A DNA stretch of 46,980 nucleotides. It comes from an uncultured bacterium (GTDB lineage: Bacteria > Gemmatimonadota > Gemmatimonadetes > Longimicrobiales > RSA9). Below are positions 7,555 to 14,923 of the stretch, piece by piece. Numbering within the stretch: the stretch's first letter is position 1; each line of letters begins with the position of its first letter. Under the pieces are notes generated by a model. The model saw only the letters and a list, made by a program, of their open reading frames with translations. It made no database searches and was not told where the DNA came from. The stretch covers positions 1 to 46,980 of the forward strand of contig CALBZE010000106.1 in NCBI GenBank assembly GCA_937889645.1. Direction: 5' to 3'. The position numbers and the translations under genes are program-made.

Positions 7555-8160
7555 TCAGATCCGTAGGTGCGCGAGATGCTTCCGCAGTTCGTTGCGCGCC
7601 CTGTGTATGAAAGTCTTCACGGTGCCGAGCGGAATACCCATGATCTCGGCGATTTCTTCGTACGGCCGGTCTTCCATGTGCCACAGGATGATCGCGGTCC
7701 GGTACTCCGGCCGAAGGCGCGCGAGCGCCTTCTCGATCTCCTCTCCGATCTCCCGGCTGGCTGCGTAGTCCTCGGGTGATTCTTCGGTCGAAACGACCGT
7801 GATGCGCGTGGCCTCGATGTCGTCGGCGGTCTTGGCGTTCGGAGACCCGTCCAGCGACAGCGTGTCGACCTCGCGCTTGCGGAGCCGGTCGATGGCCGTG
7901 TTGTGGGCGATTTTGAAGATCCAGGAACTGAACTTGAGTTGCGGGTCGTACCGATCGAGCGCGTTCAGGACCTTGATGAAGGTGTCCTGCGCGAGGTCCT
8001 CGGCCAGCTCGCGATCCCGGACCAGGCGATAAATGATGGAGAAGACCGGCCGCTCGTAGCGGCCGATCAGCTCACGGTAGGCCTCCTCGCGACCGGCGCG
8101 AGCCCGGGCCACCACCTCCTGATCTGTCAGATTCGAGTAATCCACTTCCCCGCGCGGCAC
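7555..8160 (-). CDS. ECF (RpoE-like) RNA polymerase sigma factor
   Basis: A 201-residue group-4 sigma factor. Region 2 (about 21-95) contains RELAEDLAQDTFIKVLNAL and the DNA-melting WIFKIAHNTAIDRLRKR. Region 4 (about 140-195) contains RPEYRTAIILWHMEDRPYEEIAEIMGIPLGTVK, a helix-turn-helix. Start is GTG 8160; a second in-frame GTG at 8145 is possible. It heads a six-gene operon (sigma, anti-sigma, membrane protein, toast-rack, 2-TM protein, OsmC). A candidate ECF-type promoter lies 27-53 bases upstream, consistent with autoregulation. Confidence 0.93.
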   Translation of the reverse strand: MPRGEVDYSNLTDQEVVARARAGREEAYRELIGRYERPVFSIIYRLVRDRELAEDLAQDTFIKVLNALDRYDPQLKFSSWIFKIAHNTAIDRLRKREVDTLSLDGSPNAKTADDIEATRITVVSTEESPEDYAASREIGEEIEKALARLRPEYRTAIILWHMEDRPYEEIAEIMGIPLGTVKTFIHRARNELRKHLAHLRI

Positions 8161-8186
8161 AGTTCCGGAGGTCCCACCGGCCGACC

Positions 8187-8213
8187 ATACGGAGATGGGA
8201 GGACGCCGGTTTC
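8187..8213 (-). promoter_or_regulatory. Candidate ECF-type promoter of the sigma-factor operon
   Basis: Read on the minus strand: GAAAC (8213-8209), a 17-base spacer and CGTAT (8191-8187). This resembles the GAAC/CGT layout of ECF promoters. Short motif in GC-rich DNA; the assignment depends on its position upstream of a sigma/anti-sigma pair. Confidence 0.3.
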
Positions 8214-8225
8214 GACGATGCTGCC

Positions 8226-8254
8226 TTGATCGGCGTCGGCTGCCGGGCTAGCTT
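8226..8254 (+). promoter_or_regulatory. Sigma70-type promoter of ubiE/menG
   Basis: TTGATC (8226-8231), 17-base spacer, TAGCTT (8249-8254); predicted leader of about 32 bases before ATG 8294. Confidence 0.55.
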
Positions 8255-8293
8255 GCATCCCCTTGATTCTACGACGCCGGAGCGATTTACGCG

Positions 8294-9067
8294 ATGTCCG
8301 TCACCTCGGCCGACTCGACGGTGCTGCCGCCCCCGGAGGAGAAGGCGGCTGCGGTTCGCCGCATGTTCGGGGCGATCGCCCCTCGATACGACCTGCTCAA
8401 CCACGTTCTCAGCCTGAACATCGACCGCCGCTGGCGGCGTCGCGCGGTGGACATGCTGTTGGAGGGGCGCGCGCCGCGTGGCCGCTTCCTCGACGCCTGC
8501 TCCGGGACTCTCGACCTCGCGCTCGAGCTGGCCGGACGGAAGGGCTTCGCCGGGCGGGTCGTCGCTTCCGATTTCAGCCTTCCGATGCTGGAGCGGGGGC
8601 TGCCGAAGATCGAGCGGCACGCGATCGATCCGGCCTGCGCCGACGCCCTGTGCATGCCGTTCCCCGACGGCGCCTTCGACGGCGCGACGGTCGGGTTCGG
8701 CGTACGCAACCTGGCCGATCTGGACGCGGGGCTCCGCGAATTCGCCAGGGTGCTCAAGCCGGGGGGGCGGCTGGTGATCCTCGAGTTCACCACGCCGACG
8801 TTCAAGCCGGTGCGTGCGGTTTACCTCTTCTACTTCCTCAAGGTCCTGCCGTGGATCGGCCGTCTGATCTCGCGGCACGGCAGCGCGTACGCGTACCTCC
8901 CCGCGTCGGTTCTGCAGTTCCCGCCGCCCGCGGAGCTCGCCCGTCGCATGGAGGCCGCCGGTTTCACCGACGTGAGGTGGAAGTCCCTGACCATGGGGAT
9001 CGCCGCGATCCACGTCGGGACGCGATCGGATCAGCCGAAGTCCGAGAGCACGACGCCTGCGGCGTGA
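8294..9067 (+). CDS. menG: Demethylmenaquinone methyltransferase-like (UbiE/MenG family)
   Basis: A 257-residue class I SAM methyltransferase of the UbiE/COQ5/MenG family, which methylates the quinone ring as the last step of menaquinone synthesis. Family marks: MFGAIAPRYDLLNHVLSLNIDRRWRR, SDFSLPMLERGL, FGVRNLADLDAGLREFARVLKPGG and LEFTTP. Motif I, normally GTGDLA, reads ACSGTLDLA (about 68-76), with Leu in place of the third Gly-loop residue. This may be a lineage variant. The 3' end overlaps the convergent oxidoreductase gene by 37 bases. UbiA and UbiX genes at 12436-14006 support a quinone pathway in this region. Confidence 0.88.
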   Translation: MSVTSADSTVLPPPEEKAAAVRRMFGAIAPRYDLLNHVLSLNIDRRWRRRAVDMLLEGRAPRGRFLDACSGTLDLALELAGRKGFAGRVVASDFSLPMLERGLPKIERHAIDPACADALCMPFPDGAFDGATVGFGVRNLADLDAGLREFARVLKPGGRLVILEFTTPTFKPVRAVYLFYFLKVLPWIGRLISRHGSAYAYLPASVLQFPPPAELARRMEAAGFTDVRWKSLTMGIAAIHVGTRSDQPKSESTTPAA

Positions 9068-10452
9068 TAGCCGCACATTCCGTGGACGCCGCCGCCCGGC
9101 GGCGTCGACGCGGAGCAGAGGTATATCCCTTTCACGCCCGCGCGGTACGCCGTCAGCGCGGGCACCGGGCGGAAGATCAGCTGGCGGAACGTATTCGCCC
9201 CGGCCGCCAGGTCCCCGCCGACGAGGTTGGGGTTGTGACGCTCCAACTCGGCGGCGGTCATGGTTCGGCGCGCCAGAATGCGACGCCGGAAACCCGGCGC
9301 GAATCGCTCGACCTGGGCCTCGATCGCGGCCGTCATGTCGACCGTCGAACCGCTCGGCACGTGACAGTAGGCCCACGCGGTGTGGAACCCCTCGGGTGCG
9401 CGGGTTCGATCGAAGTTCGTGGGCTGGCCGAACACGACGAAAGGTCGATCCGGGTGGATCCCCTGCCAGGGCAGCCGCACCGCGCGTGAGATCTCCTCGA
9501 AGGATCCCCCCAGGTGCACCGTGCCGGCCCGGGCACACGCCTCGTACGTCCACGGGACCGGGCCATCCAGCGCCCAGTCGATCTTGAACGCTCCGGGTCC
9601 GTGCCGGAATCGCTCGAGCCGGCGCCGGTAGAGCGGCGGGAGCCGGTCGCCGGCGATCCGGAGGAGCTGCCGCGGTGCGACGTCGAGCACGGCGACGCGG
9701 GCGGATGGCAGCTCGTCGAGAGAGCGGACCGGTGCCTCGGCCTCAAGCCTCCCGCCGAGCGACCGCAGGTGTGCGACGAGGGCATCGGCGATGCACCGCG
9801 ACCCGCCGCGCGCGATCGGCCACCCCACGGCGTGGCCGGCCAGGGCGAGGACGAGCCCGAACGCGGCGTTCGCGGGCGTTTCGAGCGGCGCGGCCGCGTG
9901 GGCGGAGATCCCGGCGAGGAGCGCCTTCGCGCGGTCGCCCTGGAACTCGCTCTCCACCAGTCCGCGCGTCGAGCGGAGGGCGAGCAGCCCGAACCGCGCG
10001 AGCGCGAGCGGCGCGCGCGGCACGTGCAGGACGGGACCGAGTACCTCCCGGACGATGGCATCCCAATCGCGTACGAGTGGAGCGAAGAGGCGACGGTAAG
10101 CACCGGCGTCGGGCCCGAGCGAGGCGGCCGTCTCGTCGACGTCGCGCGTGAGGATCGCCGGCGGCGCGTCGTCGAACGGGTGGGCGAGCGCGATCTGCGG
10201 GTGGACCCATTCGAGTCCGTGGCGCTCCAGCGGGAGTGTGCGGAAGTACGGCGACGCGACGGCGAGCGGGTGGACGGCGGAGCAGATGTCGTGGACGAAT
10301 CCGGGGAGCGTGAGCTCGGCCGAGCGAGTGCCGCCGCCGAACTCGTCGGCGGCCTCGCGGACCAGCACTTTCCACCCCGCCGCCGCCAGCCGGATCGCGG
10401 CGGCCAGCCCGTTGGGTCCCGAGCCGACGACGATCGCGTCGAAATCGGCCAT
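9031..10452 (-). CDS. FAD-dependent oxidoreductase, phytoene-desaturase/PYROXD2-like
   Basis: A 473-residue flavoprotein with N-terminal dinucleotide fold IVVGSGPNGLAAAIRLAAAG (G10-x-G12-x-x-G15), VREAADEFGGGTRS after the second strand, and the C-terminal FAD-binding YLCSASTPPGGGVHGMCGYHAA. This C-terminal motif and the SAVHPLAVASPYFR segment are typical of the PYROXD2-type branch of the CrtI superfamily. Substrate unknown; there is no neighbouring carotenoid gene. Its stop lies inside the end of the convergent menG gene, so the two transcripts overlap by at least 37 bases. The next gene upstream on this strand is an EamA transporter with a 17-base gap. Confidence 0.85.
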   Translation of the reverse strand: MADFDAIVVGSGPNGLAAAIRLAAAGWKVLVREAADEFGGGTRSAELTLPGFVHDICSAVHPLAVASPYFRTLPLERHGLEWVHPQIALAHPFDDAPPAILTRDVDETAASLGPDAGAYRRLFAPLVRDWDAIVREVLGPVLHVPRAPLALARFGLLALRSTRGLVESEFQGDRAKALLAGISAHAAAPLETPANAAFGLVLALAGHAVGWPIARGGSRCIADALVAHLRSLGGRLEAEAPVRSLDELPSARVAVLDVAPRQLLRIAGDRLPPLYRRRLERFRHGPGAFKIDWALDGPVPWTYEACARAGTVHLGGSFEEISRAVRLPWQGIHPDRPFVVFGQPTNFDRTRAPEGFHTAWAYCHVPSGSTVDMTAAIEAQVERFAPGFRRRILARRTMTAAELERHNPNLVGGDLAAGANTFRQLIFRPVPALTAYRAGVKGIYLCSASTPPGGGVHGMCGYHAAGVVLSDFG

Positions 10453-10480
10453 GCGGCGGGCGCGCGTCCGAAGGCGCGCG

Positions 10481-11470
10481 TCAGACGGTCGTGGACGTTT
10501 CGGCGATCTCCGCGGGCGCCGCCGCGGCAGCCTGCGTCGACGCCTCGCCGCGATAGCCGCTGGCCACGCCGCCCACGACCATGAAGAGGCCGATCCAGCC
10601 GAAGAACGTGAGCCCCTGGCCGAAGAGGAGGAGCGCGAGGATCGCGCCGACGACCGGCTCGACGCTGGCCCCGACCGATGCGGGCGCGGCGTCGATCCGC
10701 CGCACCGCGGCGAAGTAGCAGAAGTTCGCGCCGAGCACCGCGCCGATCCCGAGCGACATGATGTAGACCCACCCGGCGAGCGTCCCGGCCGGCATCGGCG
10801 TGTGGCCGCTCAGGGGCAGGAATAGCGCGAGCAGGAGCGTGCCGCCGACGAGCTCGTAGAAGAGGACCTTGACCGATCCGTACCGGGGCACGGCGTACCG
10901 GGCGAGGAGCGTGCTCCCCGCGTATCCCAGGGCGGCCAGCAGGCCGCCGAGGATCCCGGCGGCCGAGGTCGACAGCGCCGCAGCGGCCGCCGGGTCGCCC
11001 TCGCCGCTCGTGTGGCCGTTGACCGTGAGGGCGACACCGACCATGACCACCACCGCGACCGCGATGCGCCCCGCCGTCAGCGCTTCGCCGAGGAGCGGCC
11101 GGGCCAGGATCGCGACGATGACGGGCGCCGTGTACAGCAGTGCGACCGCCGGCGCCACGCCGACCCCCGCGATCGCGTATTGGAACGCCACCTCGAACAC
11201 CGCGACCAGCGCGCCGCCAACGAGGCCGACGAGGACGAGCCCGCGTCGGTCGATCCGGAAGAGGTCGCGCCGGAACAGGCCGTACGCCGCGAGCCCGAGG
11301 ACCGACAGGAGGATACGCCAGAAGCCGACGTCGGTGAGCTGTGCGCCCTCGGCGTAGAGGGCCGTGCTCAGGGGACCCGTCGTGCCCCACAACGTGCCGG
11401 CGGCGATGGCAAAGAAGTAGCCGGCGAACTTGGCTTTTCCGGCGGCGTTCGATCGCGCGATCTGACTCAT
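10481..11470 (-). CDS. EamA/DMT-family transporter
   Basis: A 329-residue inner-membrane protein with about ten TM helices in two EamA repeats (first begins YFFAIAAGTLWGTTGPLS; second in the region GGLLAALGYAGSTLLARYAV). The SVEPVVGAILALLLFGQ helix near the end is a classic EamA signature. DMT proteins export or exchange metabolites; the substrate cannot be predicted. ATG 11470 is used because homology begins there and because a good promoter lies at 11523-11551; the longer open frame upstream has no transcript. It ends with a polar Ala/Thr-rich tail. Confidence 0.9.
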   Translation of the reverse strand: MSQIARSNAAGKAKFAGYFFAIAAGTLWGTTGPLSTALYAEGAQLTDVGFWRILLSVLGLAAYGLFRRDLFRIDRRGLVLVGLVGGALVAVFEVAFQYAIAGVGVAPAVALLYTAPVIVAILARPLLGEALTAGRIAVAVVVMVGVALTVNGHTSGEGDPAAAAALSTSAAGILGGLLAALGYAGSTLLARYAVPRYGSVKVLFYELVGGTLLLALFLPLSGHTPMPAGTLAGWVYIMSLGIGAVLGANFCYFAAVRRIDAAPASVGASVEPVVGAILALLLFGQGLTFFGWIGLFMVVGGVASGYRGEASTQAAAAAPAEIAETSTTV

Positions 11471-11522
11471 GTCCGGGCCCCGTCGCGGTGGGAGGTTCGG
11501 TTCGGTCAGCGAGATCCCACGA

Positions 11523-11551
11523 AGAATACGTACGGGGCCCGGCCGGGGCAA
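11523..11551 (-). promoter_or_regulatory. Sigma70-type promoter of the EamA transporter gene
   Basis: On the minus strand: TTGCCC (11551-11546), 17-base spacer, TATTCT (11528-11523). Predicted start about 11516, giving a ~45-base leader to ATG 11470. Confidence 0.55.
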
Positions 11552-11584
11552 CGAAAGCGACGGGGCCGGCACAACGAACGAGTT

Positions 11585-11610
11585 CGGGGTGCGCCGTCCG
11601 GCGCACCCCG
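11585..11610 (-). terminator. Perfect GC hairpin downstream of the DUF4142 gene
   Basis: A 12-bp perfect inverted repeat (11585-11596 with 11599-11610) with a tight apex, 41 bases past the DUF4142 stop on the minus strand and upstream of the EamA promoter. No U-tract on either strand. Confidence 0.5.
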
Positions 11611-11650
11611 TATGATGCAACGCGCGACGCGTATCGCGCCGCCGGTCGCT

Positions 11651-12238
11651 TCAGCGTCCGAGCGAGGAGTGGATCTGTCGTGCCTGCTGCAGGTGCTCCG
11701 CGATGACGTCGCGGGCCACCCTAAGCTCCTTTTCGAGCCGGTCGTCGTGGACGCCCGGGATCAGCGCGTTGTCGATCGTGTTCAGGAGCCACTGGTGCAT
11801 GGCTACCTGGTTCTGGATGTACGCCCGGTCGAATTGCAGTCCGTCGAGCTGCTGGAGGTTCTGCATCGTCGTCCGGCCGTTCGCCACGAGCTGGTCCGTG
11901 AGCGGGTTGGCGCCGGCCATCCCGTTGTGGCGCCGCATGTGCTCCGCCAGCTGCTGGTTCATCGACGAGTGGTCGCTGACCATGCGTTGGGCGAACTGCC
12001 GGACCGCGTCGTTACGGCTCTTCTGCAGGGCGAGCTGCCCCTCCTGGATTTCGGCGTTGTTCGCCGTCGACATGATGGACGCGGCGTCCGCGTCGGAGAG
12101 GATGAAGCTCTCGGCCGGGGGAGCGGGCTGGACTCGCAATTCGCGCTCGTGGGGGCCGCAGGCGGCGAGCCCGATGGCGGCCGCGGCGAAGATCGAAAAG
12201 AACCCGACCGGGGCGGTGCGGGGCGTCGACTGGCTCAT
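11651..12238 (-). CDS. DUF4142-domain lipoprotein
   Basis: A 195-residue protein with an N-terminal lipoprotein signal (SIFAAAAIGLAAC, lipobox LAAC at about residues 24-27) and a helical DUF4142 domain. Family marks are ILSDADAASIMSTANNAEIQEGQLAL, AVRQFAQRMVSDHSSMNQQL and a second half with YIQNQVAMHQWLL. DUF4142 is a ferritin-like four-helix fold of unknown function, common in soil bacteria. ATG 12238 is preceded by AAGGAGGAAG, a near-ideal ribosome site, which settles the start against a longer open frame. It is divergent from the ubiA/mqnP gene. Confidence 0.9.
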   Translation of the reverse strand: MSQSTPRTAPVGFFSIFAAAAIGLAACGPHERELRVQPAPPAESFILSDADAASIMSTANNAEIQEGQLALQKSRNDAVRQFAQRMVSDHSSMNQQLAEHMRRHNGMAGANPLTDQLVANGRTTMQNLQQLDGLQFDRAYIQNQVAMHQWLLNTIDNALIPGVHDDRLEKELRVARDVIAEHLQQARQIHSSLGR

Positions 12239-12355
12239 TCTTCCTCCTTGACTTGCCTCACCGGCTTCGTGGTCGACTCGCCCGGCGCGGTCCGCCGGGC
12301 CGTCGGAGCGCGGACCGGATGCAATTTCGGTGCACGCCCCGCCTCGTCGCCGGCG

Positions 12356-12384
12356 TTGAAGAACCGAGGTCCCGCCGGTAGATT
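12356..12384 (+). promoter_or_regulatory. Sigma70-type promoter of the ubiA/ubiX operon
   Basis: TTGAAG (12356-12361), 17-base spacer, TAGATT (12379-12384). The -10 is identical to that of the nfu promoter. Confidence 0.65.
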
Positions 12385-12435
12385 GGCCGCCCGTCGACCA
12401 CGCAAACGATGCTGTCCGGCAGGGACGATCCGAAT

Positions 12436-13416
12436 ATGGGAGAGCAGAGACCGGCAGACGCGGCAACGCAAGTCGGTGGCGCCGCGGCCACGGCGCCGCG
12501 GGAGGGGCAGACCTTCGCCGGGGATTCGCTACTGGCCCGATACGCCAGCTTCGTGAAGCTGCCGCACACGCTCTTCGCGTTGCCGTTCGCGGGCGTGGGC
12601 GTGATCCTGGCCACGTACGTGCGGCCGGAGATGGTCTCGGTCGCCGAGGTGCTCTGGATCGTGCTCGCGTTCACGGCGGCGCGATTCGCCGCGATGGGCT
12701 TCAATCGGATCGTCGACCGGCATTTCGACGCATTGAACCCGCGGACGCGGCAGCGAGAACTACCGTCCGGCCGGCTGACCGTCCGCCAGGCGACGGCGTC
12801 GGTGGTGGTCGCGTCCGTCGTATTCGTGGCTGCGGCGTTCCAGCTCAACGCGCTGTGCGGCTGGCTCTCGCCCGTCGCGCTCGTGTGGGTGTTCTTCTAC
12901 TCGTACACGAAGCGCTTTACGGCCTGGTCGCACCTCGTGCTGGGCCTCGGGCTCGGGATCGCGCCGGTCGGGGCGTACCTGGCGCTCACCGGCGAGTGGA
13001 GCGATCCGTGGTGGTCGCTGGTCGTCCTCGCCGCCGCGGTCATGCTGTGGGTGGCCGGCTTCGACATCATCTATGCGGTCCAGGACGAGGCGTTCGACCG
13101 CGAGCACGGGCTGCACTCGGTCCCTGCCCGCCTGGGGTTGAAGCGGTCGCTGGGCGTTGCGCGGCTCCTTCACTTCTTGGCGGTCGTCGCCTTCTTCGTC
13201 CCGTGGTGGCTGCGGGCGTTCCCCGTGGGGTGGGCGTACCTGGGCGCGGTCCTGGTGATGGCGACGCTGCTCCATTTCGCGCACGCTTCGTTGCGCGGCC
13301 GGCCGGTCGAGGAGCTGGACTTCCACCGCATCGACCGCGCGTTCTTCCACACGAACGTGGGCGTGTCGACCAGCTTCTTCGTGCTCACGCTCCTCGATCG
13401 GATCCTCCAGTCATGA
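12436..13416 (+). CDS. UbiA-family prenyltransferase, probably menaquinone (MqnP-like)
   Basis: From ATG 12436 this is 326 residues; an upstream ATG at 12409 adds nine. It is an integral membrane aromatic prenyltransferase with both Asp-rich motifs: NRIVDRHFDALNPRT (first) and DIIYAVQDEAFDREHGLHS (second), plus the family helix LPHTLFALPFAGVG. The enzyme couples a polyprenyl diphosphate to an aromatic acid. The adjoining UbiX and the distant MenG favour a menaquinone route of the futalosine type, where MqnP acts with UbiD/UbiX-type decarboxylation. The mqnA-E genes are not in this window. The stop overlaps the ubiX start (ATGA). Confidence 0.88.
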   Translation: MGEQRPADAATQVGGAAATAPREGQTFAGDSLLARYASFVKLPHTLFALPFAGVGVILATYVRPEMVSVAEVLWIVLAFTAARFAAMGFNRIVDRHFDALNPRTRQRELPSGRLTVRQATASVVVASVVFVAAAFQLNALCGWLSPVALVWVFFYSYTKRFTAWSHLVLGLGLGIAPVGAYLALTGEWSDPWWSLVVLAAAVMLWVAGFDIIYAVQDEAFDREHGLHSVPARLGLKRSLGVARLLHFLAVVAFFVPWWLRAFPVGWAYLGAVLVMATLLHFAHASLRGRPVEELDFHRIDRAFFHTNVGVSTSFFVLTLLDRILQS

Positions 13417-14006
13417 GCGGCGCCCCGGTCACCCTGGCCATCACCGGCGCATCGGGCGCGCCGTACGCGGTCCGACTGCTCGAGGTCCTGAACGGCGCGG
13501 GCGTGCCCGTGCGGCTGATCGTTTCCGAGACGGGCTGGCGGCTCCTGTGCGAGGAAGAGGGGATCGAGGGCGAGGCGGGGCTGCGCTCGCGGACGGGCGA
13601 CTGGAGCCGCGTGACGCTCTACGACGACGCGGACCGCGGCGCGACGCCGGCGTCGGGGTCGGCGCCGTCGCGTGGGATGGTCGTTTGCCCCTGCTCGATG
13701 GGGACGCTCGCGAGCATCGCGCAGGGTACGTCGCGTTCGCTCATCGAGCGGGCTGCCGACGTGGCGCTCAAGGAACGCAAGCCGCTCATCCTCGTCCCGC
13801 GCGAGACGCCGTACTCGATCCTGCACCTCGAGAACATGCTGCGGCTGAGCCGCGCGGGCGCCGTCGTACTCCCGGCCTCGCCCGGGTTCTATCACCGCCC
13901 CCGGACGATCGGAGACCTGGTCGATTTCGTGGTCGGCCGGATCACCGCCCACCTCGGCCTCGACCTCGGGCTCGGCCCGAAATGGCAGAGTGGGGAGGCG
14001 GATTGA
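13413..14006 (+). CDS. ubiX: UbiX-family flavin prenyltransferase
   Basis: A 197-residue cytosolic flavoprotein that makes prenylated FMN, the cofactor of UbiD-type decarboxylases. Signatures: LAITGASGAPYAVRLLEVL (7-26), VVCPCSMGTLASIAQGTSRSLIERAADVALKERKPLILVPRETP and SPGFYHRP. The segment between SETGWRLL and the CPCSMGT motif is somewhat long. ATG 13413 overlaps the upstream stop, so production is coupled to the prenyltransferase. A matching UbiD-type decarboxylase is not present here. Confidence 0.94.
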   Translation: MSGAPVTLAITGASGAPYAVRLLEVLNGAGVPVRLIVSETGWRLLCEEEGIEGEAGLRSRTGDWSRVTLYDDADRGATPASGSAPSRGMVVCPCSMGTLASIAQGTSRSLIERAADVALKERKPLILVPRETPYSILHLENMLRLSRAGAVVLPASPGFYHRPRTIGDLVDFVVGRITAHLGLDLGLGPKWQSGEAD

Positions 14007-14016
14007 GAGGCGTCGC

Positions 14017-14484
14017 ATGCTCATCGGGCTGATCAGCGACACGCACGGGCAGCTACGGCCGCAGGTCTTCGAACGGCTGGAGGGGGTCGACCGGATCTTC
14101 CACGCCGGCGACATCGGGTCGCTCGACCTGCTGACCGAGCTGGAGGCGATCGCGCCGGTCCAGGCCGTGTGGGGGAACACGGACGGCTTCGACGTGCGGG
14201 CCCGGGTGCCCGAGAAGGTCGAGGTCGAGATCGAAGGGTGGCGAGTCGTCGTCGTCCACGGCCACCAGCTCGGCTCGCCCCGGCCGCAGACGCTCCTGGA
14301 GGCGTATCCCGATGCGGGCATGATCGTGTACGGCCACACGCACCGCGCGGCCGTGGATCGAGTGGGCGGCAAGCTCGTGGTCAATCCGGGCGCGGCGGGT
14401 CCGACCCGCTTCGGCCTCGCTCCGTCGGTCGCGCTCATGACCGTCGAGCCGGGGGTGGTCGACGTGCGCATCGTCGAGTTGTGA
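14017..14484 (+). CDS. YfcE/MJ0936-type metallophosphodiesterase
   Basis: A 155-residue calcineurin-like phosphoesterase with the full set of metal-ligand motifs: SDTHG, HAGDIGS, WGNTDG, VVHGH, YGHTH and the closing NPGAAGPTRFG. This is the single-domain YfcE/MJ0936 class, which hydrolyses phosphodiesters with Mn2+ in vitro; physiological substrates are unclear. ATG 14017 follows GAGAGG at good spacing; upstream in-frame ATGs lie inside ubiX. A hairpin (14493-14512) follows directly. Confidence 0.9.
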   Translation: MLIGLISDTHGQLRPQVFERLEGVDRIFHAGDIGSLDLLTELEAIAPVQAVWGNTDGFDVRARVPEKVEVEIEGWRVVVVHGHQLGSPRPQTLLEAYPDAGMIVYGHTHRAAVDRVGGKLVVNPGAAGPTRFGLAPSVALMTVEPGVVDVRIVEL

Positions 14485-14492
14485 TCCACGCC

Positions 14493-14512
14493 GCCGGGTC
14501 GCCCGACCCGGC
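14493..14512 (+). terminator. Short GC hairpin after the phosphodiesterase gene
   Basis: A perfect 9-bp inverted repeat (14493-14501 with 14504-14512), followed by ACGAAAATTCC rather than a U-tract. It begins 9 bases after the stop. Confidence 0.4.
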
Positions 14513-14559
14513 ACGAAAATTCCGTCCGCCGCGCCCCGGACCCGGGGCGGAGACGGCGG

Positions 14560-14913
14560 ATGGAAATTCCCGAGAGTTCCTTCACCACGGCGACGGCCGG
14601 GCTGCTCATCCTCCTGCTCGTCGCCCTGCTCGTCGCCCGATTGATCACCCCCCACGAGAGGCGGCTCGTCACGAGTGCGGCCGTTGCGTTGGCGGGCTTG
14701 TTCTTCGTCGGCCGGGGCGCGGGCGACGATGTGGCCACGGCGGTCGGTGTCGTCGGCTGGGCGGTAGGACTCGGGAGTTTCGTCCACGCGGTCCTCTGCT
14801 GGACCGCCGCCTCAGCCTCGCGCATCGGACCGCTGGCCGCGCTGATCCTGCTGCCCCCGGCGTTCTTCGGCGCGGTCCTCGTCGAGGGGCTGCTGATCAG
14901 TCTCCTCTCCTGA
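14560..14913 (+). CDS. Small membrane protein, unknown function
   Basis: A 117-residue protein with four hydrophobic segments (about 10-29, 36-52, 58-84, 89-116) joined by short loops such as ITPHERR. GGAGACGGCGG precedes the ATG. I do not recognise a family. Composition and third-position GC match the neighbours, so it is probably a real gene. It is the last gene on this strand before a convergent lipoprotein gene only 10 bases away. Confidence 0.65.
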   Translation: MEIPESSFTTATAGLLILLLVALLVARLITPHERRLVTSAAVALAGLFFVGRGAGDDVATAVGVVGWAVGLGSFVHAVLCWTAASASRIGPLAALILLPPAFFGAVLVEGLLISLLS

Positions 14914-14923
14914 CCACGGCCGG

